Source of the DNA: Dialister sp. UBA734
GTDB lineage: Bacteria; Bacillota; Negativicutes; Veillonellales; Dialisteraceae
Length of the DNA stretch: 18,118 bases
Reading direction: 5' to 3'
Assembly (NCBI GenBank): GCA_002297935.1
Contig: DBLC01000138.1
Location: forward strand, 11,128 to 29,245
Of this stretch, positions 1 to 6,200 are shown in pieces. The stretch's first letter is position 1, and every line of letters starts with the position of its first letter. Below the pieces are notes generated by a model. That model had not been told where the DNA came from. It searched no databases and was given only the letters and a program-made list of their open reading frames with translations. The position numbers and the translations under genes were made by a program.

Positions 1-339
1 ACGATGCTTTGGATAAAAATTCTTATAATTCCAAACTCTTTGATTAAATCAGCGTTTTCCTAGCTACGTGAAAATTTAGGACTTCTATTTCCTATCCCAG
101 CCAGAAGCGGGCCCGCTGAAAAGCTGAAAGCAAAAACCACATAAAGAAGCATGGACGCAAAAACACCAATTTCTGATGTTCAGCCTGTGACGACCGAGCC
201 TAGAGCTAGTATACCCTTCGGGATATATGAAAAGCGCTGCTGCCGATTCATGGGGGGGGTCATCATTATGGAAAAAAGCTTCCATGCTTCTTTGTAGTGG
301 AAATAAGAGCAACGATATAGGGATTTGTATAAATTGCTA
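1..339. other. Gene-poor left end of window
   Basis: I see no convincing intact gene in this stretch. Reading frames on both strands are short and lack a good ribosome binding site. The only coding-like trace is the interrupted small frame on the minus strand described separately (60-251). A run of eight G (252-259, plus strand) and a weak hairpin around an ATACCC-TTC-GGGATA sequence near 209-225 are the other visible details. No tRNA or rRNA signature was seen. Confidence 0.5.
60..251 (-). pseudogene. Possible small membrane ORF interrupted by an in-frame TGA
   Basis: Reading the minus strand from an ATG at 249-251 gives 23 residues beginning MNRQQRFSYIPKG, then an in-frame TGA at 180-182, then 39 more residues to a TAG at 60-62. 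The second part contains a hydrophobic stretch (ASMLLYVVFAFSFSAGPLLAG) that looks like one membrane helix, and the residues on either side of the TGA read smoothly. I do not recognise a named family. It may be a decayed gene, a chance frame, or (less likely) a TGA recoded as selenocysteine; no selenocysteine insertion hairpin was identified. A competing minus-strand frame (85-312, 75 codons) overlaps it, and the two frames differ by one base across the C8 tract just upstream of the ATG. No good ribosome binding site is visible; the ATG directly follows the C8 run. Confidence 0.2.
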
Positions 340-504
340 AAAATCCGCTAGAAGTTACAGGACACTCCGGTTGCTCAGGCTTCTCAAGTTTCTCAGGTTT
401 CTCGAATGAGCTAATAACGATAGCGTTTATCAGCACATTCGAGAAACCTAAGCGCCTTGAGAAACTTGAGTAACCTGGGCAACCTGCAATACCTAGCGGA
501 TTTT
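340..504. repeat. Palindromic element with 9-base tandem-repeat arms
   Basis: The ends form a perfect 12-base inverted repeat, AAAATCCGCTAG at 340-351 and CTAGCGGATTTT at 493-504. Inside, the left arm has four 9-base units (369-404, GGTTGCTCA / GGCTTCTCA / AGTTTCTCA / GGTTTCTCG) followed by CGAATG. The right arm starts with CATTCG (436-441) and has five complementary units (440-484). Without the extra right-arm unit at 449-457, the two 40-base arms differ at three positions. The centre (409-435) is itself an imperfect palindrome, so almost the whole element could fold as one hairpin. Outer matches (GCAACGA at 309-315, TCGTTGC at 507-513) may extend it. On the minus strand the hairpin ends in a T run, so it could also terminate transcription of the flavin reductase gene. 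It encodes nothing. Confidence 0.8.
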
Positions 505-537
505 ATTCGTTGCCTCTAAGGAACCACAACTAACTCC

Positions 538-1050
538 TCATTCCTTCACCAGCACCTTTTCAATCGATGCGATATACATGGTATGGAAATTGCCGGCTTC
601 TTTGCCATCGTACCAGCGTTTTTCCATATCCTTATCCAAGAAGGTGGTTTCATCCAACTTCGTTTCCAGCATCTTCTTGCACACCAGAATCACATCGGCT
701 TCTGCCACCCCAGCGGTGCCATCTACAGCATAAGGATGCAGACCGGTTGCTTCCCATTTATCTCCATCGTGACCAGAGTGAGAGCCCATGTAGCCCATTT
801 CCTTTTTGAAAGATTCCGGCAGAGCAGATACAGTAAAGGTATCATGGCTGTCGATAAACTCCTTGGTGCAGCGATTCTGGCGAATGTAAACGGTAACCGC
901 ATCCTTGCCCCACCAAACACCCATACCACCCCAGCTGACAGTCATGGTATTGGACTTCTTTTCATCTCCCGCCGTCACCAGGAACCAGCCCTTGCCGATC
1001 TGGGTAAATGGATTCCAAGTCAATTCTTCCGGTTTGATTTCTTTAAACAT
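538..1050 (-). CDS. Flavin reductase family protein (FMN-binding split barrel)
   Basis: The 170-residue product looks like a complete flavin reductase-like domain protein of the split-barrel FMN-binding fold, the usual length for small single-domain members. Family-like segments are NTMTVSWGG (34-42), QNRCTKEFI (58-66), the GSHSGHD loop (89-95) followed by DKWEATGL (97-104), and the closing strand GNFHTMYIASIEKV (153-166) with His156. In this family such proteins bind FMN and use NAD(P)H to reduce flavin or act as FMN-dependent oxidoreductases; the substrate here cannot be told. No signal peptide or membrane segment is seen, so it should be cytoplasmic. The start is supported by AAAGGAGG at 1060-1067 with nine bases of spacing and by an extended -10 promoter just upstream. 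It is divergent from the LuxR-type gene, which may or may not control it. I see no truncation. Confidence 0.9.
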   Translation of the reverse strand: MFKEIKPEELTWNPFTQIGKGWFLVTAGDEKKSNTMTVSWGGMGVWWGKDAVTVYIRQNRCTKEFIDSHDTFTVSALPESFKKEMGYMGSHSGHDGDKWEATGLHPYAVDGTAGVAEADVILVCKKMLETKLDETTFLDKDMEKRWYDGKEAGNFHTMYIASIEKVLVKE

Positions 1051-1059
1051 AGTGATATG

Positions 1060-1067
1060 CCTCCTTT
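1060..1067 (-). promoter_or_regulatory. Ribosome binding site of flavin reductase gene
   Basis: The minus strand reads AAAGGAGG here, nine bases before the ATG at 1048-1050. It is a strong Firmicute-type Shine-Dalgarno sequence and fixes the start. Confidence 0.85.
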
Positions 1068-1082
1068 GTTTTCTGTGACTTC

Positions 1083-1091
1083 ATTATAACA
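1083..1091 (-). promoter_or_regulatory. Extended -10 promoter of flavin reductase gene
   Basis: The minus strand reads TGTTATAAT, a consensus TATAAT (1083-1088) with the upstream TGN that defines an extended -10 element. At 17 bases spacing the -35 region (about 1106-1111) reads TCGATG, a poor match to TTGACA, which is normal for extended -10 promoters. The implied leader is short, about 25-30 bases. Confidence 0.6.
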
Positions 1092-1210
1092 TAGTTAGAA
1101 AACCACATCGATGTAAGCAGCAGCTTTAACTTTCATGATTTCTTTCCTATGGAAGGTTATCCTCATTTCATTACCACTTATCTCATCTAAAAATAACTCC
1201 CGCCGAAGTC

Positions 1211-1253
1211 AAGGTTATAAAGGTTATTCCATCACATAACCCTTTATAACCTT
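1211..1253. promoter_or_regulatory. Inverted repeat with GGTTAT motifs, possible operator
   Basis: The 17-base sequence at 1211-1227 (AAGGTTATAAAGGTTAT) is complementary to 1236-1253, with one extra C in the right arm and an 8-base spacer. Each arm contains two GGTTAT/ATAACC hexamers. Further copies lie at 1155-1160 and 1313-1318, giving six in about 165 bases of the divergent intergenic region. The symmetry and the position between two divergent promoters fit a regulator binding site, possibly for the adjacent LuxR-type protein. A hairpin acting in RNA is the alternative, but no T run follows. Confidence 0.4.
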
Positions 1254-1331
1254 TTATACCCCTGTCACTATCGCCAAATACTCTATGACTATCCCTCATA
1301 TGCAGCAGAATAATAACCTATTTTCTCTGCA

Positions 1332-1360
1332 TTAACACCCGTTCTACGCTATAATAAAAA
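1332..1360 (+). promoter_or_regulatory. Candidate promoter of LuxR-type gene
   Basis: A perfect TATAAT lies at 1350-1355, about 100 bases before the ATG. No good -35 is found at 16-18 bases from it. TTAACA (1332-1337) is a good -35 match but is only 12 bases away; paired at 17 bases it would give TAAAAA (1355-1360) as the -10. The region is promoter-like, but the exact elements are uncertain. Confidence 0.35.
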
Positions 1361-1400
1361 ATAAGATTTATGGTACTTTATAAATTGTGCGCCGCTACCT

Positions 1401-1435
1401 TCATTCCTCACTCCTCATTCCTAATTCCTCATTGC
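1401..1435. repeat. 7-base tandem repeat (TCATTCC-like), five units
   Basis: The units are TCATTCC, TCACTCC, TCATTCC, TAATTCC and TCATTGC in direct succession. They lie between the promoter region and the ribosome binding site of the LuxR-type gene. An upstream GTG (1387) gives an open frame through them, but the encoded residues are a repeat artefact and the true start is at 1456. Confidence 0.7.
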
Positions 1436-1440
1436 CTTCG

Positions 1441-1450
1441 AAAGAGGTGA
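1441..1450 (+). promoter_or_regulatory. Ribosome binding site that decides the LuxR-type gene start
   Basis: AAAGAGGTGA lies five bases before the ATG at 1456 and matches the Shine-Dalgarno core GAGGTGA. No such site precedes the upstream in-frame GTG at 1387, so the shorter protein is preferred. Confidence 0.75.
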
Positions 1451-1455
1451 TTTCC

Positions 1456-2160
1456 ATGACCCACCAAACCCAGGAATACTGGCTCAAAGAAGCCGCCCGT
1501 ATTTCCGAAATGATGATGCACGGCTTCTACGAAAAAAGCATCCACCCCAAAGACCTGCCCCGCTGGATTTCCGAGAAAAATTTCAGCTGGATTGGTGCGG
1601 CCGAAGGGGAAATTTATCACTCGTTAGAAGAAGCCCTCGTCGCGTACAGCCACCAGAGAGATATGAAAGAAGTGCCCCTCATTCGCGTAGGCAAAGGAAA
1701 ATACACCGCCCAGGCCATCACCGACTACGTGTACCTGGTCATTTGTGAAGTTCCCCTCTCCACCCCGCCGGACAGCGGACTGATTCTATCAGAAAACCAA
1801 CGCTGCACCATGGTGTACCACATCGAAAAAGGGCAGCTGAAAATCGTTCACATCCATACTTCCAACCCATGGACTGCCATGAAACAAGAAGGACAATTTC
1901 CAACAATCACCGGACGCACCAACTACGAATACATGCAGCAGCTGGTGGCGGACAAAAACCTGCAGCACCTACCAGACCTATCAGATCGGCAGAAACTCAT
2001 CCTAGAACTGCTCTCCCAAGGCAAAACCTACGCCGCCATCGCAGATATTCTTTCCATCTCTCCCCGCACCGTCCGCTACCACGTAGGAGAACTGTGCCAC
2101 AAATTCCACGTCACCAATAAAGCAGAACTGCTGGCGACATCTGGAAAGGCAGTGCAATAA
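1456..2160 (+). CDS. LuxR-type HTH transcriptional regulator with NTF2/SnoaL-like N-terminal domain
   Basis: The 234-residue protein has two parts. Residues about 175-228 are a LuxR/GerE-type helix-turn-helix: it starts LSDRQKLILELLSQGKTY, and the recognition helix lies around SPRTVRYHVGELCHKF (202-217), followed by VTNKAELLA. This part should bind DNA. Residues about 10-140 resemble the NTF2/SnoaL-like alpha+beta fold: an N-terminal helical part, the strand pair WIGAAEGEIYHSLEEA (45-60), and a final sheet ending KIVHIHTSNPW. This fold is often a small-ligand pocket, so the protein may sense a metabolite, but the fold call is by resemblance only. There is no phospho-receiver or membrane segment. 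The gene is divergent from the flavin reductase gene and convergent with the giant adhesin gene. Control of either neighbour is possible but not shown. The start was chosen by the ribosome binding site at 1441-1450. Confidence 0.85.
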   Translation: MTHQTQEYWLKEAARISEMMMHGFYEKSIHPKDLPRWISEKNFSWIGAAEGEIYHSLEEALVAYSHQRDMKEVPLIRVGKGKYTAQAITDYVYLVICEVPLSTPPDSGLILSENQRCTMVYHIEKGQLKIVHIHTSNPWTAMKQEGQFPTITGRTNYEYMQQLVADKNLQHLPDLSDRQKLILELLSQGKTYAAIADILSISPRTVRYHVGELCHKFHVTNKAELLATSGKAVQ

Positions 2161-2274
2161 TACGTCCGAGCAGATTCAAGCAGACGAAACATCTTTGCAC
2201 CATAGGTTTAAGGTTTATATGCAGAAATACAACCCTTACCCCCTAAACCACAGCGATAAATAAATGAACAGTCC

Positions 2275-2328
2275 CAACAAAAAGCTGAGTCACCATGATT
2301 TAATTCATGGCAACTCAGCTTTTTGTTG
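2275..2328. terminator. Bidirectional intrinsic terminator between convergent genes
   Basis: A perfect 16-base inverted repeat (CAACAAAAAGCTGAGT at 2275-2290, its complement at 2313-2328) encloses an inner 6-base stem, CCATGA/TCATGG (2293-2298 and 2305-2310). The GCTGAGT/ACTCAGC core is followed by TTTTTGTTG on both strands, so it can stop transcripts in either direction. It lies 114 bases after the LuxR-type stop and about 200 bases after the giant gene stop. Confidence 0.85.
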
Positions 2329-2358
2329 CAGAATCTCCTAGTTGCCAGCATTATCATC

Positions 2359-2408
2359 TCATTCGAGAAACCTGAGCAACCTTAGCAACTTGAGTAACCT
2401 GAGCAGCT
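2359..2408. repeat. 9-base tandem repeat half-element, left of giant gene
   Basis: CTCATTCG is followed by five 9-base units from 2364: CGAGAAACC, TGAGCAACC, TTAGCAACT, TGAGTAACC, TGAGCAGCT. This is the same unit and cap as the right arm of the palindrome at 340-504, including a similar TTAT...CTCATTCG lead-in at 2351-2365. Bases 2378-2399 are a perfect 22-base inverted match to 17962-17983 on the far side of the giant gene. Confidence 0.75.
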
Positions 2409-2460
2409 TGTAACCACAGCAGAATCATTCCTACTAACACAAACCACAACTTAACACCAT

Positions 2461-2516
2461 TTCCTACTTCCTAGGACCTAGCTACTAATTTCTAGCCCCT
2501 AGTCACCAGTCACCGA
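2461..2516. repeat. Degenerate 7-base tandem repeat with CTAG core
   Basis: Eight heptads can be read: TTCCTAC, TTCCTAG, GACCTAG, CTACTAA, TTTCTAG, CCCCTAG, TCACCAG, TCACCGA. The period is clear although the units vary. It lies just downstream of the giant gene stop. It resembles, but is not identical to, the TCATTCC heptads at 1401-1435. Confidence 0.5.
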
Positions 2517-2525
2517 AATGATCTC

Positions 2526-3220
2526 CTACTTCACCGTCTGATACGATTCTCTATCGGTAATCGGAGCGAAGAAAATTTCTCGTTTCTGGTCCTGCCCCTC
2601 TCGTTCTTCTTTGGCCTTGCCATCTTTGCCAAGAAAATCATTGCCATAGAGACTCTTATTCATCACCGACGTAGCCGTTTCAGGGAAACGCTGTCCGTTC
2701 AGCGTGATCCCATTTCGTACATCGGTGAACCGTCTATCACTGGTAATATCCTGCCCATTCACAAAGAGACGACCCATGCCTTCGGCCACTGGGCGAGACG
2801 GATTTTTATCCAACCGAATCGTCACCTTATCAGTTGCTATCACACTGTCCCCACCAAGGGCGGTATTTTCCAGACCAATACGATCCTTGCCGGTGAAATT
2901 CAGATGTTCCACCTGACTATCCTTCATAATCACATCCCCATCAGACGTGGTATGAATGCCCGCATAACGCGACTGTGTCGTGCCATCTTTGCCAGTGACA
3001 GTCACATCCAACCGAGCCGCATTGCTGGTCAAATCATCGATACCCATATGGTCCGCAGACACAGTGAGATTGGCTCCCGGTATCTTTTTCGTACCAGCCT
3101 GGATTGTATCGGCTTCCACCTTCTTCGCTTTTATCTTGATATTTCCAGTGGAAGAAGTCAAACGCGCACTGCCCTTCTTCGACACATCGAAATCATGGCC
3201 CTTTCCTTCGCCAGTAATGA
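2526..3220 (-). other. Charged, non-repetitive C-terminal region of the giant adhesin
   Basis: Residues about 4900-5131 leave the regular repeat pattern. The last 60 residues are rich in Lys, Glu, Arg and Asp (GKDGKAKEEREGQDQKREI) and end ITDRESYQTVK. There is no run of amphipathic strands ending in Phe or Tyr as in an autotransporter barrel, no LPXTG sorting motif and no recognisable toxin domain. This supports release or retention by a partner rather than self-anchoring. Confidence 0.55.
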
Positions 3221-6200
3221 GACTTCCCCCGTTACCGCTACCGAATACCGCACCAGCGACCTGCGACGTATCCACGCCAGTGAGTTTATTCACCGTTTCT
3301 TTGTCAGAAATACGAATGCTGTCACCAGCAGTCAAATCGATATCTCCAGCAGAAATACTTGCATCCTTTACGGTTGCTTCGATATTGCCTTCTTCTGCGG
3401 TTGCTTTCAAGCTAACCGACTGGGACTGACGAAGTTTCACATTCTTCTTGGCATTGATAGAAAGTGCTTTCTCGATTTCCAGTATGTCCGCGCTCACATC
3501 GCCTGTCTGCGAAGTCAAATCCGCCTTGCCAGTAATTGAAGTCAGCTTACCAATCACCATATTGTCATAACTGGTCATAGCTGTATTGGCATTGCTGGAA
3601 ATAACATCCGCCTTCAACGTACCTGCCGTTGCTGTCATATTCACATCATTGGCCGACTTGATGGTTCCTGTGGTTACATCTTTCGCCGCCGTCAGTTTCA
3701 TATCGCCGGTCTTGCTGGTCAATGTTGTCCCCGTGATAGAACCAGTGCCTTTGGTGGTTGCTTCAAGTGCACCTACTTCTACCTTTTCCAGTTTCATATC
3801 ATGACCACTTTCCAGCTTTGCCTCTTCTTCGGTGGTCAGACTTCCTGTGATCGTCAAATCATTGCCACTTACCAGGGTAGCCTTTTGTTTGGCACTAGCG
3901 GTTGCCACAAAAATATCTTTTCCGGCTTTGATGGTCATATCGCCAGTGTTGCTCGTTAGGGAATTGCTATGAACAGAACCGTTGGCATCGATATCAATCG
4001 TACCCGCCGTGACTTCTTTCAGAATCGCCTCACCTTCACCATCACTCGTAATCTTTGCACCTTGCGCTGCCTGGATGGTATCCACCGTAAGTGCGCCCTT
4101 AGCAGTAACATTCACATTTCCTACTTTAGAAATCAGATGCCCGCCAGAAATCATACTGCTAGCATCTTTATCTTCATAAGACACATCACCAGTGTTTGAC
4201 GTATAGGTACCGCCAGAGATGGTCTTGTTGTTGATGATAGAAAGGGTATTCTTTGCTGTCATGGTCCCATCAGAAATAGTGCCATTGTTGATGAGCGTCA
4301 ATATATCATTGGTAGATGTCATAGTGCCCGCAGAAATGTTACCATCATTGGTTACCGTCAGTGCATTGTCGGCCTTTAGCTCACCACCACTGATGGTCGA
4401 GCGGTTATCCACGCCTACAGTGCCACCGGTAAAGGTGCCGCCGGAAATCGTACCTGCCGGTGCCGATGGGCTTTCGTGCTTCGGTGCATTGTAGATGGTC
4501 ATGGAATCGCTGCCAGTAAACGTACCACCGGCAATATGACCACGGTTCGTAATCGTTGCCTTCTTGGCATTGATATCGGTTACCGTGCCTTCTTTCAACT
4601 CGCCGAAAATCGTCACATTGGCATTATCCAAACCTTTAGCCGTAATGCTTCCAACTTTGTCCGCACGACCGGTCACTTTCATGCCAAGAGAATTAGATTC
4701 ACTTTCACCCTTGATGTCTTTCACATTTGTAATGGTGATGTTTTCGCCTTCTACATTGATGTAAGTGGTGCCTGTTTCTTCATCATTCGCATCGTTACCA
4801 TCTTCTGCCACCAAGCTCTGTTTGTTCAGATTGAGCTTCACATCGCCTTCGGACGCATAGATGGTATTGATGATCAAATCTCCTTCGTTGCCATTGATGA
4901 GGTCCACTCCATCTTTGGCTCTGGCCGTGAGGACGCCGCCTTTGATAGTGGTATTAGAAATCGCTCCATCACCAGATTCCAGAACCACCTGTCCATTGGC
5001 ATCAATCTTAGCACCTGTCACATTACCAGATGCTTTGAGGCGTACTTCTCCGCCAGACGTCAAGGTACTACCAGAATTGATAGCTCCTTCGCTGACAAGA
5101 TAAATGGACCCATTTTCCGCTTTCGCTGTTAGTTTCCCTTTGGCTTCCGCATCGATAGAGCGAACCGTGCTAACGGTAGCAATATCGCCATTCATCTTGA
5201 AATCGCCTCGTTCTGCGGTAGACAGAGCCAAGAGTTCATCAGCAGTCAATGTATGCAAATCTTTACTTAGATTAATTTGCACGCCCGTTTCTTTTTTACC
5301 AATGCCGCTAATCAACTTACCATCAGTATCTCTAATCCCGCCTTTTGCGGTCAAGCTCACATTCTCACCCGCCACGTGAGGTGTGCCTTTGATATTGGTA
5401 TTGGTATCTGTGATACCTTCTTTGATGCCACCAGGTGCAAAGGTAACGAGCAAGTCTTTCGCAGACTTGGAAGAGCCAACCAATACGGACGCCATTTCAT
5501 CCTGGGTCAGGAAGTTATCGCCTTTGAAATTGTCTTTCGTGAGCGATGCCTTGCCATAGGAATCATTCAATCCAGTTGCAGTCGTTGCCCCATCAAGGTA
5601 AGCATTGGCCGCCGCTTCTGTCCAGGTATCCGCCCCTTCTCGAGCCAATTCCTGCATTGTCCGTACAGACTTATTGAGGTTTGTCACTTCTTCTGTGGTC
5701 AGCTTGCCACCATTCTTTGCTTTTTCATGCAAGGTTTCATAGTTGGCTTTTGCAGCGTTATATTTGCTAGCCTTGGTATTCATATCATTGACATACTCAT
5801 GGGCCTTGTCCACACCGTCTTTGATGCCTTTGATATAACCTTCTACGCCTGCCTTTTCTACTGCATCTGTGCAATTTTTGTATTTTTCTTTCACGGCAGA
5901 CACTAACATGTCTTTCTGACGATTGATGGTTTCTTCTCCACCTTCCAAAACCGCTGCATTGGCCCAAGCGTCTAACTTGGCTTTCGCAGTTTCATCGGTC
6001 ACGTCTTCAAAGTTATTATCAATGAAGCTGCCATCGGTGGTGAGGCTCACGTCGCCGGACTTAGAAATCACGCTATCCAAGTAGAGATCGCCACCGGTAT
6101 TGGTGATAGAAATATTTCCATCCGCAGAGGCTTTGAGACCATAGTCTTTGCCACTCTTCTGTCCAGTCTGGATGTCGAAGCTTCCATTCCTTTCTCCATC

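Noticed and set aside
85..312. 75-codon minus-strand frame at the left end
   Set aside because: It has no ribosome binding site or recognisable family. It overlaps the interrupted frame 60-251, which looks more like a membrane protein; neither is a confident gene.
583..1089. 168-codon plus-strand frame opposite the flavin reductase gene
   Set aside because: It is antisense to a clearly recognisable family protein, has no ribosome binding site and gives no recognisable product.
1387..1455. Upstream GTG start that would extend the LuxR-type protein by 23 residues
   Set aside because: There is no ribosome binding site before it, the added residues are translated from the TCATTCC heptads, and a good site (AAAGAGGTGA) serves the ATG at 1456.
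2526..3220. C-terminal autotransporter barrel or CDI-type toxin tip on the giant protein
   Set aside because: No amphipathic strand series, terminal aromatic residue, VENN-type motif or adjacent immunity-like gene is visible; a lysine is the last residue.
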